Shown here: positions 19,350 through 26,729 of the stretch, piece by piece | Layout of the letters: each line of letters starts with the position of its first letter | Position numbering within the stretch: position 1 is the first letter of the stretch | NCBI GenBank assembly: GCA_050174775.1 | Contig: JBFXJP010000005.1 | Location: 1-64,000, forward strand | Length of the DNA: 64,000 bases | Direction of reading: 5' to 3' | Source of the DNA: CAYPGJ01 sp050174775 | GTDB lineage: Bacteria > Planctomycetota > Phycisphaerae > Phycisphaerales > UBA1924 | The notes under the pieces: model-generated | The model's database searches: none | The model's input: the letters and a program-made list of their open reading frames with translations, nothing else | What the model was told of the DNA's origin: nothing | Position numbers and translations under genes: made by a program

Positions 19350-19417
19350 GCCTCCTTCTCCCCTCTGAGCGAGAAGGTGTCATCGCGCCCTTCCGGGGGC
19401 GATGACGATGAGGGGGC
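19350..19417 (-). repeat. Two-hairpin palindromic repeat with variable inner stem (S-type, reverse orientation)
   Basis: The constant hairpin CCTTCTC/GAGAAGG is at 19354-19360 and 19371-19377, and the variable hairpin TCATCGC/GCGATGA at 19380-19386 and 19399-19405, followed by GATGAGGGGGC. Read on the minus strand, it is the framework of the copy at 29982-30049 (GCCCCCTCATC, a private hairpin, then CACCTTCTC and GGAGAAGG), with a completely different private stem. The style resembles REP/BIME-like elements of other high-GC genomes. No REP-associated tyrosine transposase gene was seen in the window. Confidence 0.7.
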
Positions 19418-19447
19418 TTCATTCTCCTCCCGCTCGCATCACGCACC

Positions 19448-19558
19448 CCACCCCGTCAATCCGGAGCGTGTTCCGCGTCTTCGCGTTCATAACGAGACGC
19501 GACCGGAAGGGAGCGTCTACCCCACCTCACACTCCTCCCCGCCTCATCCCTTCAAGCG
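19448..19558 (-). repeat. Long intergenic repeat family A, copy 1 (reverse orientation)
   Basis: On the minus strand this reads CGCTTGAAGGGATGAGGCG, a spacer, GGGTAGACGCTCCCTTCCGG, TCGCGTCTCGTTATG, a variable patch, and CTCCGGATTGACG. The same blocks in the same order occur on the plus strand at 26431-26544, and the second half again at 26880-26935. No gene is visible in the 467-base interval 19305-19771, which is built almost wholly from repeats. Confidence 0.75.
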
Positions 19559-19610
19559 ACTCCCCACCACTCCAGCAATCACCCTCCCTGAGCCTCGTCA
19601 GCGGCGACAG

Positions 19611-19764
19611 TGAATCGCACCGGGCGCCGTCCCGGGGGCGGGGGAGTCCGGTGTGAATCGCACGCGCACTCCCTTCCTTCGCCCCCCGTCCCGGGGGCGG
19701 GGGCCGGGGCTATCTCTTCTCCTGTCCTACCCCGTGCGGACGAGACAGGCTCGCCGGGCGAACC
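19611..19764 (+). repeat. GC-rich direct repeats and family C element
   Basis: The 18-mer CCGTCCCGGGGGCGGGGG occurs at 19627-19644 and again at 19686-19703, and TGAATCGCAC occurs at 19611 and 19653, so the segment is a partly decayed direct duplication. It continues into GCCGGGGCTATCTCTTCTCC and CCTACCCCG..GGCTCGCCGGGCGAA (19701-19764), which is a diverged copy of the element at 21575-21661. It ends just before the ankyrin gene stop at 19772. Confidence 0.6.
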
Positions 19765-19771
19765 GCAGGAA

Positions 19772-21460
19772 TCACCCATCGCGCGCCTTCATCGCCCCCT
19801 CCAGCAACTCCACCGTGCGCCGCGCTCGCTCCCTCGTCCGAACCCGCTCGGCAGCCCGCTCCGTGCGATGCGCCTCCTGATCAAACCCGCGCAGCATCGG
19901 CAGCGCCTCCGACATCGCCTCCGAAAACGCCCGCATGCGCTCCTCAACCCCGCGCGCTTCAGCGCCGTCCGGGTCCTCCCGTGCCCACTCCTCCGCTCTC
20001 GCAAGCCACGCCCGCGCGCCCTCAAGCGCGTCCCGATCATCACGATCTCGGCGCGCCGGATCTCCACCCGCGCGCAACAGCAACTCCACGCACTCGGCCT
20101 CGCCCTTCCCCGCCGCCGACATCAACGGCGTGCGGCCATCGCTCTCCACCGCGTTCGGATCGGCGCCAAGCTCCAGCAGCAGCCGCGCCGTGCCGACATT
20201 CCCATGATCGTCCCCCACAGCGTAGAACAGCGGCGTGGACCCATAGTCATCCGCAACATCCACCGGCGCCCCCGCCTCGACCAGCAACCTGATGATCCGC
20301 TCCCTGGCCTCGTTCTCTTCCGGGTCCCACGACTCCCGCCCCCAGCACACCGCATGTAGCGCGGTGACACCCCGCTCGTCCGCGCGCGCGACATCCGCCC
20401 CGACACTCAACAAGAACTCCACCGAGTCCGCGTACAGACCAAACGCGGCCGCACGCAAACGCGTCCATCCCCGCCCGTCCACTCCCTCAACATCCAAACC
20501 CGCACTGAACAGCGCTCGCGCCGCATCCCGCCTCCCCGCGACTTCCTCTTCGCTCTCTGTCTCGTGCGAAAGCAACGCGTGCACAGCGTCACGCCCGCGC
20601 TCGTCCCTCGCTCGCAAATCAGCCCCGGCCTCGACGAGCGCCAGCACCACCGCCGCGGACCCCGCCGTCATCAGCGGCGTGCGCCCTCCGCTATCCCGTG
20701 TCTCAAGACCCGCGCCCGCATCCAACAACAATCGCACACACTCCGCCGACCCCGAACGCGCCGCGCAAAAGATCGGGATCTCATACTCACCCGCGCTACC
20801 CCGCGGCGCTTGCGCCAAAGGATTCTCCTCCGACGCCGGTAGTAATGACGATACGCCGCGCAACGCATCCGTCACGCTCGGCAACCGCGCACGATCGCGC
20901 GCATCAACGCGCGCTCCTCTGCTCAGCAGCAACCCCACCCGCGCGCCGTCCCCAGCACGGCACGCCTCGACGAGCAGCGACCGACCGCACTCGCAGCACT
21001 CCTCCGGATCAAGACCGAGATCCAACAAATACCGCAACCGCTCCGCGTGGTCCGGCGTGATCGCCTTCCGATGAAACTCCCAGCGGCCCCCGTGCCCCGC
21101 GCCATACCACGCCGCCGTCACGCCGGCATCCGACACCGCACGCACCTCGGCGCCATGCTCCACCAACCACCGAAGCGTCTCCACCGTCGCCCCATCAATC
21201 GATCGCGCGGCCGTCATCAGCGGCGTCAATCCCCGTAGATACGACCCGTTGTCAATCTCAACATCCCCCCTCTCATTGACGTCGGCGCCCGCCTTCAACA
21301 GACGCTCCAACTCCGCAATATTCCCCTTCCGTGCAGCGCGATGGATCGCCGACTCCGGTGGCAACTTCCACTCGGGATCCGGGAGTTCACGATCGTCGAC
21401 CAACAACGATTCCACGAGCACGTTCCATCTAAGAAGATGAAAGCCTAGCCTTCCATTCAC
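19772..21460 (-). CDS. Ankyrin-repeat protein
   Basis: Long protein of 562 residues made mostly of ankyrin repeats. Clear units include AARKGNIAELERLLKAGADV, TPLMTAARSIDGATVETLRW, AARSGSAECVRLLLDAGAG, TPLMTAGSAAVVLALVEAGA, RGVTALHAVCWG, STPLFYAVGDDHGNVGTARL and TPLMSAAGKGEAECVELLLR, roughly ten in all. A charged helical tail (RARERARRTVELLEGAMKA type) follows. There is no signal peptide, so it is probably a cytoplasmic protein-binding scaffold. A Cys-rich turn, EECCECGRSLLVEACRAG, sits in the middle. Flanked on both sides by repeat-rich intergenic DNA. No enzymatic domain is visible. Confidence 0.82.
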   Translation of the reverse strand: MNGRLGFHLLRWNVLVESLLVDDRELPDPEWKLPPESAIHRAARKGNIAELERLLKAGADVNERGDVEIDNGSYLRGLTPLMTAARSIDGATVETLRWLVEHGAEVRAVSDAGVTAAWYGAGHGGRWEFHRKAITPDHAERLRYLLDLGLDPEECCECGRSLLVEACRAGDGARVGLLLSRGARVDARDRARLPSVTDALRGVSSLLPASEENPLAQAPRGSAGEYEIPIFCAARSGSAECVRLLLDAGAGLETRDSGGRTPLMTAGSAAVVLALVEAGADLRARDERGRDAVHALLSHETESEEEVAGRRDAARALFSAGLDVEGVDGRGWTRLRAAAFGLYADSVEFLLSVGADVARADERGVTALHAVCWGRESWDPEENEARERIIRLLVEAGAPVDVADDYGSTPLFYAVGDDHGNVGTARLLLELGADPNAVESDGRTPLMSAAGKGEAECVELLLRAGGDPARRDRDDRDALEGARAWLARAEEWAREDPDGAEARGVEERMRAFSEAMSEALPMLRGFDQEAHRTERAAERVRTRERARRTVELLEGAMKARDG

Positions 21461-21574
21461 AACTCATGCCACCAACCTGCAACGCAGGTCGGAACGGCAT
21501 CGTTCCTCTCACCGCCTACGCCAACCCCCCACTCCCTCCGCGTCACAACTCCCTCACTCGCCCGCTCCCCCCCT

Positions 21575-21661
21575 CGGCTTCGCCCGCTGAGCCGGGGCTA
21601 CCTCTTCTCTTCTCCTCTTTCTCCTACCCCGGGCGGGCGGGAGGCTCGGCGGGCGAAGCCG
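21575..21661 (+). repeat. Family C element with 19-base inverted repeat ends
   Basis: CGGCTTCGCCCGCTGAGCC at 21575-21593 and GGCTCGGCGGGCGAAGCCG at 21643-21661 form an inverted repeat with one mismatch. Between them is GGGGCTACCTCTTCTC and CCTACCCCGGGCGGGCGGG. A decayed relative lies at 19701-19764. The interval 21461-21820 holds no gene that I can support. Confidence 0.65.
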
Positions 21662-21731
21662 CTCCCCCACGACACACAATCACGCACATGACCCACAAAT
21701 GTCGCACGCGCCCATTCTTCCTCTTCGGGGG

Positions 21732-21757
21732 TTGCAAGGGGGCGAAGCCCCCTGCAA
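21732..21757. terminator. Strong intergenic hairpin downstream of parB
   Basis: TTGCA and GGGGGC pair with GCCCCC and TGCAA around a GAA loop (21732-21736, 21738-21743, 21747-21757), an 11-pair stem with one bulged A. It lies 64-89 bases beyond the parB stop and could end parB transcription, but no U-tract follows on either strand, so a Rho-independent role is uncertain. Confidence 0.45.
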
Positions 21758-21820
21758 TGCACTCGTCTTCATCGCACGCGAGCGCACCCGTCGATCATCA
21801 CGCGCGTAATCAATCGCGCC

Positions 21821-23284
21821 TCAATCACCACCCTTGAACCCCATCTTCTCCATCAACCCCTCAAAGTGATCCAGGTCATAAAACTCCAGCATCACCCTTC
21901 CACGCTTCCCGCTCGCGTCCGTCCGGATCCGCACGCGCGTCCCCAAATGCTCGCCCAGCCGCTTCTCGAGATCGCGCGCCTGCGCCTGCGCCCGCGACAG
22001 CCCCCCCACTCTCGTCTCTTCCACATCACTCGTGTCATCGATCCGCACACCCCCCGGCGACCCCTCATACGCCCCCGCGGCAATCGTCGCCTCCAACCTC
22101 CGCACACTCCAACCCGCGCTCTCGCACCGATTCGCCAGCGCCTTCCGCGCCTTGCCCGCCGGCACGCTCAACAGCGCCTTCCCGTGACCCGCCGTCAACG
22201 CTCCGCTCGCCACCCGATCACGAATCTCCTCCTCCAGCTCCACCAGCCGAACCAGATTCGCAACCGTCGAGCGCTCCAGCCCCACACGCTCGGCCACCTG
22301 CCCGTGACTCAACCCAAACTCCTCCGACAAGCGCTTCAACCCCTCCGCACGCTCCATCGGATTCAGATCCTCACGCTGCATGTTCTCCACGAGACCCCAC
22401 GCAGCGCTCTCCTCATCACTCAAGCGCACCACCACCGCCGGAATCGCGCTCAAACCCGCAATCTTCGACGCGCGCCAACGACGCTCACCAGCCACCAACT
22501 CATACAACCCAGCCCCCGCCTCCCGCACGGCCACAGGCTGCATCACACCGCTCACCCGAATCGAATCCGCCAACCCCTTCAGCGCACTCTCATCCATCAC
22601 CTTCCGAGGCTGATGACGACTCGTCACGATCTGCGCCAGCGGTATCCGCAATAACCGCTCCACCACCTCACCCTCACCCGCGCCACGCGCATCGACACCG
22701 CGCGCATCAGACGCGCCGCCCGCGCGCGCACGCTGCCCCACACCCGCATCACCGCTCCCATGCGCACCACTCGCGTCACCGCCACCACTCCCCGCGCGCG
22801 CACCAGCCGCGTCGCTCGCCCCCCCACTCTCGCGCGCAACTCCCTCACGCGCGCGCACCGGCGATGCGCCCCCGATCTCGCCGGCCGAACCCGCATCTCC
22901 ACCATGCACACCGGAGTCGACGGCGCCGTGCGCACGACCCTCCTTCGATATCACCGCGTTGGTGCGCGCACCGCCCGCAACTGCATTCTCTCGGCCAAAA
23001 GTTGCAACACTCGATTCCGCGCGGACCTCCGCCCCCACCACTCCACCACCATCCGCCGCCGTGCGCACCACGCCGGCTCCACCATCCGACCCCGCCCGCA
23101 CGCCCCCCGCCCCATCAGCCTTCTCTGCGCGCACCCCGTCAGCCCCACTCGTCACCTGTTCCTTAGGGTTTTTCCCAGCGCCAGACTCTTCCGCTTGACG
23201 GGGCGGCTCGACAGGAACCGGCTGCGACAGCAGACTGCTCAGACCCCTACCCAGCCTCCGCTCCGACTTCGATTGCTGCGACAT
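21821..23284 (-). CDS. parB: Chromosome-partitioning protein ParB with long low-complexity linker
   Basis: The 487-residue ParB. The N-terminal ParA-contact motif LGRGLSSLL is at 11-19. Residues about 35-207 are a Gly/Ala/Arg/Ser-rich linker with almost no predicted order. The CTPase domain starts near 210 (LLRIPLAQIVTSRHQPRK) and has the C-motifs GERRWRAS (266-273) and ENMQRED (300-306). The helix-turn-helix includes SHGQVAERVGLERSTVANLV, and the C-terminus is a dimerisation domain. ParB loads at parS, slides as a CTP clamp and organises the origin region. No parA gene is in the window. parS-like palindromes lie within 1.9 kb upstream. Confidence 0.95.
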   Translation of the reverse strand: MSQQSKSERRLGRGLSSLLSQPVPVEPPRQAEESGAGKNPKEQVTSGADGVRAEKADGAGGVRAGSDGGAGVVRTAADGGGVVGAEVRAESSVATFGRENAVAGGARTNAVISKEGRAHGAVDSGVHGGDAGSAGEIGGASPVRAREGVARESGGASDAAGARAGSGGGDASGAHGSGDAGVGQRARAGGASDARGVDARGAGEGEVVERLLRIPLAQIVTSRHQPRKVMDESALKGLADSIRVSGVMQPVAVREAGAGLYELVAGERRWRASKIAGLSAIPAVVVRLSDEESAAWGLVENMQREDLNPMERAEGLKRLSEEFGLSHGQVAERVGLERSTVANLVRLVELEEEIRDRVASGALTAGHGKALLSVPAGKARKALANRCESAGWSVRRLEATIAAGAYEGSPGGVRIDDTSDVEETRVGGLSRAQAQARDLEKRLGEHLGTRVRIRTDASGKRGRVMLEFYDLDHFEGLMEKMGFKGGD

Positions 23285-23389
23285 GCCTCACACTCCGTGC
23301 TCAGGCGCTATCCGCTTCACGCGCGCCCTCTGTCCACGCGGCCTCCATCACCCGGCCGCATCAGTCGTCCGTGACCCATCCCGAACATG

Positions 23390-23409
23390 CCGTGGAACAC
23401 GTTCCACGG
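23390..23409. other. parS-like palindrome with swapped half-sites
   Basis: CCGTGGAACACGTTCCACGG is a 20-base near-palindrome, one central mismatch, in the parB-Nudix intergenic region 19 bases before the Nudix ATG. It contains the two parS half-sites GTGGAACA and GTTCCAC in the opposite order to a canonical parS. The right half runs on into GGAGGAACA, making a second imperfect parS-like pairing. ParB binding here is inferred only. Confidence 0.5.
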
Positions 23410-23427
23410 AGGAACAGGCTCCGCATC

Positions 23428-23937
23428 ATGGCAGATTATCGGCAAACCGAGCTCCTTGCGCGCGCACTTCTCCGTCGACCCACCGACAGCGCCGTGCTCC
23501 TCTGTCGCAACGTCGCCAAGGGCTATCACTACCTGCCCGGCGGCCACGTTGAATTCGACGAGTCCGCTCCGTGCGCACTCGCCCGGGAGTTCCTCGAGGA
23601 AACCGGCCTCACATTCAACCCCGGCCCCCTCCTTGCCGTCGCCGAGGTCCGCTTCCGTGCGCACGGCAAGCCACACCATGAGATCAACCTGGTGTTCCAC
23701 GTGGAACACCCCCCCACCTCCTCCCTCCTCCACGTCCCCTCCCTCGAGCCCGAGATCGCTTTCGACTGGCTCCTCCCTTCCCAAATCCCCTCCCTTGACC
23801 TCCGCCCCGATATCCTCAAATCCTGGCTTCTTTCCCGCCTTTCCCAGCCTCTCACCCTTCCGCCCCTCTCGCCCGCGCATCCCGCAGACGCCGCCCCACC
23901 ACCCGTGGATTGGCTCCAAGACTCTTCCCCACACTGA
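23428..23937 (+). CDS. Nudix hydrolase
   Basis: The 169-residue protein has the Nudix box GGHVEFDESAPCALAREFLEETGL (quoted as GGHVEFDESAPC and ALAREFLEETGL), matching Gx5Ex7REuxEExGu. The family hydrolyses nucleoside diphosphates linked to another moiety; the substrate here is unknown. ATG at 23428 is chosen because the frame upstream of it is the parS-like intergenic palindrome. The coding sequence itself contains an exact parS at 23693-23708, encoding FHVEH. The Pro/Ser-rich C-terminus after residue 140 looks unstructured. Divergent from parB. Confidence 0.85.
   Translation: MADYRQTELLARALLRRPTDSAVLLCRNVAKGYHYLPGGHVEFDESAPCALAREFLEETGLTFNPGPLLAVAEVRFRAHGKPHHEINLVFHVEHPPTSSLLHVPSLEPEIAFDWLLPSQIPSLDLRPDILKSWLLSRLSQPLTLPPLSPAHPADAAPPPVDWLQDSSPH
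23691..23710. other. parS: Canonical parS site
   Basis: GGTGTTCCACGTGGAACACC is a perfect 20-base palindrome whose core TGTTCCACGTGGAACA (23693-23708) equals the chromosomal parS consensus of many bacteria, with the C/G variant at the fifth and twelfth positions. It lies inside the Nudix coding region, 409 bases from the parB start codon. It is the expected ParB loading site. Confidence 0.88.
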
Positions 23938-24038
23938 TCTGCGTCTGCAGCGGCCGCCGATCTTCACCCCCACAGGCAATGGCGAGTGTCCCAAGCAGCC
24001 ATTCCCTATTTCGGGACGGAGAAGAGAGGAGCCATCAG

Positions 24039-24863
24039 ATGTCGCAATCCAACCCCCGGGGCCATCGCGCTCACGTCGTCGAGGCCTCCGGAGCCCACAC
24101 CCGCGAGGTCTTCCGACTCCTCGGCAAGACCGAGCAGGGCGCCTCTCGACTCCAGGATTCCGCCGCCGAGACCTCCGAACGACTCGCGGAACTGGGCCTC
24201 TGGGCGGCGATGGTCGCCCATGAGTTCAACAACATCCTCACCCCGGTTCTGAGTTATTCCCAGATCGCCCTGGCCAAGCCAGATGACCGCGAATTGGCCG
24301 CCCAAGCCCTGGAAAGGGCTGCGGCGGGGGTTGAGAAGGCAGTGGCCGTGGCTGAGTTGATCCTCGATTTCCTCCGAGCATCATCGGGGCACGGAGCCGG
24401 GGAGCGCGCCGAGGTGGGGGTGTGCCTGGAGTCGACGCTCAAGGCCCTGGGCCGTGCTCCGGAAGCTGATGGCATCTCGGTAGTTGCGCGCGTTCCGGTG
24501 GGCTTGGCCGCGCAGATCCGCGAGGCGGGGCTGGGGCAGGTCTTCCACAACCTGTTGGTGAACGCGTGGCGGGAGCTGGCGGATGACGGGGGGGGCGTCA
24601 TCGAAATCGAGGGGTGTTCCACGGGGAACAGCGACGTGGAGATCTGGTTCCGTGACACAGGTCCGGGTCTGCCGCTGGATGCGAGAAGGCGGCTTGAGGG
24701 GTCATGGACCGAGGCCATGGGGGGCACGGGGATGGCTCGGGGGAACGGATTGGGGCTGCTGGTGTGCCGGAAGTTGATCGAGGGGGCGGGGGGGACGATC
24801 GGAGTCGAGGAGCAGGAGGGGTGGGGGACGACGTTCAGAATTGTGTTGCCGGCCGCGGCGTAG
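24039..24863 (+). CDS. Sensor-less histidine kinase
   Basis: Soluble histidine kinase of 274 residues with no transmembrane or PAS segment. The phosphoacceptor H-box is MVAHEFNNILTPVLSYSQIA with His 61. The ATPase half shows the N-box QVFHNLLVNAWREL, G1 FRDTGPGLPLD, and G2 GNGLGLLVCRKLIEGAGGTIGV, ending GWGTTFRIVLP, so all catalytic boxes are intact. Start ATG 24039 has a GGAG about 9 bases upstream. The base composition flips within the gene: the first third uses mainly C-ending codons and the rest G-ending codons. It contains a parS-like site at 24615-24630. No cognate response regulator is adjacent. Confidence 0.88.
   Translation: MSQSNPRGHRAHVVEASGAHTREVFRLLGKTEQGASRLQDSAAETSERLAELGLWAAMVAHEFNNILTPVLSYSQIALAKPDDRELAAQALERAAAGVEKAVAVAELILDFLRASSGHGAGERAEVGVCLESTLKALGRAPEADGISVVARVPVGLAAQIREAGLGQVFHNLLVNAWRELADDGGGVIEIEGCSTGNSDVEIWFRDTGPGLPLDARRRLEGSWTEAMGGTGMARGNGLGLLVCRKLIEGAGGTIGVEEQEGWGTTFRIVLPAAA
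24615..24630. other. parS: parS-like site in the histidine kinase gene
   Basis: TGTTCCACGGGGAACA differs from the canonical parS core at one position (GGGG for GTGG). It encodes CSTGN in the kinase. It lies about 920 bases from the exact parS at 23693 and on the G-rich side of the composition switch. Confidence 0.68.
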
Positions 24864-24940
24864 TGGCTGGACCGGTGCGCACGGGGCGTGGCGGTGCGCT
24901 ACGAAACGACCGTCGTGGTGCGCACGGGTGCGATGGTGGG

Positions 24941-26239
24941 TCAGTGGATGATGGCGATCTGGGAAGGATCGACGTGGAGAGTGACGCGGTCGGTGCGCGC
25001 GGGCGGGGGTGTTGCGCCAGCGAGCAGCATGGCATGAATTGGCCGAGAGGCTGCAGTGTCCGCGGCTGAGCGCACTATCAGCGAGATACTCTCACCCAGG
25101 AACTCAGACTCCTCGACGACTGCGTGGAACATGTTCCACGCGCCATTTGAGTGGGTTGCGGATTGAGTGGGGGGGGCGTGTTGCGTCGGGGGGGTACCTG
25201 AATGGGTCGCGGCTTGGGTAGTGGGGGAGTCGGGGCGGGGGTCGGCGCTGGCGGCGGGCTCGGCCGCGCGCGCGGAGCTGGAGGCGTTGGTGGCCGAGGG
25301 GTGGCGGGGGGAATCGGAATGAGAAGTGGCGGAGGTGCTCGAGGCCGTGGCGGCGCGGGAGTTGAGGAAGGGGGTGATGGCTTCGGGTCGGATGAGCGCA
25401 GTGACTCTGGCGCCTGGCTGGAGGTTGGAGTGAGTGGGGGACGTGTTGACGTGCAGCTGCCCGAGTGGGGAGTCGAGGAGGGTGTGTGTGGTGGTGTGGG
25501 AGTGGATGGTTGCGGGGATGAGGTTGGCGGCGCCCAGGAACTCGGCGACGAAGGTGGAGGTGGGGGCTTGGTACATCTCGCGTGGCGGTGCGAGTTGTTC
25601 GATGCGGCCTTGGCGCATGACGGCGAGACGATCGGCGAGCGAGAGCGCTTCTTTCTGGTCGTGGGTGACGTAGACGGTGGTAATTGATGTTGCTCGGCAG
25701 AGCCTGCGGATCTCGGCGCGCATGTCGTGCCGCAGTTTGGCGTCGAGATTGGAGAGTGGTTCGTCGAGGAGGAGAACGTCGGGCTGGACGGCGAGTGCGC
25801 GGGCGAGCGCGACGCGTTGCTGCTGGCCGCCTGAGAGTTGTGCGGGTTTGCGCTGGGCGTACTGGTCCATCTGGACGAGGGCGAGTGCTTCGGCGGCGCG
25901 TTGGCGGCGCTCGGGGCGGGGGAGTTTGCGTTGGCGCAGGCCGAACTCGACGTTCTCGAGGACGGTCATGTGCGGCCAGAGGGCGTAGGACTGGAAGACC
26001 ATGCCGACGCGGCGTTTTTCGGGTGGGAGTCGGGTGACGTCGCGGTCGGCGAAGTGGATGGAGCCGGATGTCGGTTCGGTGAAGCCGGCGAGCATGCGGA
26101 GGATGGTGGTTTTGCCGCAGCCGGACGGGCCGAGGAGGAAGAAGAGCTCGCCGGGGTTGATGGTGAGTGAGACGTTGTCGACGGCGGTGGTGGCGCCGAA
26201 GCGTTTGGTGAGTGAGGAGATGGAGATGGGGAGGGGCAT
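24941..26239 (-). CDS. ABC transporter ATP-binding protein (PotA/FbpC/UgpC type) with low-complexity TOBE insertion
   Basis: The 432-residue ATPase. Walker A GPSGCGKT (37-44), the Q-loop VFQSYALWPHMTV, signature LSGGQQQRVALARAL, Walker B LLLDEPLSNLDAKLR and the switch His in VYVTHDQ are intact. The C-terminal TOBE region (VTALIRPEAI and VVEESEFLGESISLIVR) is the substrate-specificity and regulatory part of importers for polyamine, iron or sugar-phosphate. About 70 Ala/Ser/Thr/Pro-rich residues are inserted between the two halves of TOBE. No permease or binding-protein gene is nearby. ATG 26239 is chosen as the start nearest to the domain. A parS-like palindrome lies at the edge of the insertion. 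Confidence 0.9.
   Translation of the reverse strand: MPLPISISSLTKRFGATTAVDNVSLTINPGELFFLLGPSGCGKTTILRMLAGFTEPTSGSIHFADRDVTRLPPEKRRVGMVFQSYALWPHMTVLENVEFGLRQRKLPRPERRQRAAEALALVQMDQYAQRKPAQLSGGQQQRVALARALAVQPDVLLLDEPLSNLDAKLRHDMRAEIRRLCRATSITTVYVTHDQKEALSLADRLAVMRQGRIEQLAPPREMYQAPTSTFVAEFLGAANLIPATIHSHTTTHTLLDSPLGQLHVNTSPTHSNLQPGARVTALIRPEAITPFLNSRAATASSTSATSHSDSPRHPSATNASSSARAAEPAASADPRPDSPTTQAATHSGTPPTQHAPPTQSATHSNGAWNMFHAVVEESEFLGESISLIVRSAADTAASRPIHAMLLAGATPPPARTDRVTLHVDPSQIAIIH
25122..25141. other. Perfect palindrome made of swapped parS half-sites
   Basis: GCGTGGAACATGTTCCACGC is a perfect 20-base palindrome inside the ABC ATPase gene (minus-strand peptide GAWNMFHA). It joins the parS halves GTGGAACA and TGTTCCAC in reverse order, as does the site at 23390-23409. 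It may be a degenerate ParB site, or a site for a different factor sharing the half-site. Confidence 0.5.
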
Positions 26240-26377
26240 GGGGGGGATGGTACGGAAAAGGGCACCAGGCATCAGGCACTCGGGAAAGGCGAATACGGAA
26301 AGCGGGATGTGAACATGAAGACGGCGGAGCGCGGCGCGGAAGCGGGTAATGGCGCTGCTTGATGATGCGTGTGGTGT

Positions 26378-26397
26378 TCGCCCGGGGTAGGAGGGGA
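26378..26397 (-). repeat. Fragment of family C element (reverse orientation)
   Basis: Read on the minus strand the segment is TCCTACCCCGGGCGAACACC, matching the CCTACCCCGGGCG block of the element at 21575-21661. It is inverted relative to the two copies left of 24 kb. It opens the repeat-filled gap 26240-27058, in which I see no gene. Confidence 0.45.
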
Positions 26398-26430
26398 CTG
26401 GAGCGGCGGAGGATGGGGAGCGCTGTGCGC

Positions 26431-26641
26431 GGCTTGAAGGGATGAGGCGTGGAGACAGAGGAGGAGGGGTAGACGCTCCCTTCCGGTCGCGTCTCGTTAT
26501 GTATGCGAATAGGCGGAACGCGCGCCGGATTGACGAGACGGGGAGCGCAAAGAGGTTGAGGCATAGGGAAAGAAGAAGACGGAGGCCATGGAGCCCTCAC
26601 CCTGCCCTCTCCCACTCACGCAGAGCCGCGAGTGGGAGAGG
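26431..26641 (+). repeat. Family A repeat copy 2 ending in an R-type hairpin
   Basis: GCTTGAAGGGATGAGGCG, GGGTAGACGCTCCCTTCCGG, TCGCGTCTCGTTATG and CCGGATTGACGAGAC repeat the 19448-19558 element in forward orientation. AGCGCAAAGAGGTTGAGGCA, GGAGGCCATGGAGCCCTCAC and the hairpin CCTCTCCCACTC/GAGTGGGAGAGG (26606-26617, 26630-26641) follow. The second half is copied at 26880-27028. The hairpin inner arm (ACTC/GAGT) is private to this copy. Confidence 0.75.
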
Positions 26642-26729
26642 TGGCACGGGCGGACGCGTCTCGTTTGTCAGGCTGGTTGCGCGATGGGAGCGCTCACGCG
26701 AAGGGGGCTGGAAGCGCTCTTGCGTCTCG

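Noticed and set aside
24254..24262. TTATTCCCA, one mismatch from a DnaA box, at the composition switch.
   Set aside because: A single near-match in coding DNA is expected by chance and no second box or AT-rich unwinding element was seen. It is noted but not annotated.
25104..26615. A 503-residue minus-strand frame across the ABC ATPase and the repeats.
   Set aside because: The ABC ATPase in another frame has all catalytic motifs. A peptide shared with the 19.4 kb interval (HNETRPEGSVYP) is simply the translated family A repeat.
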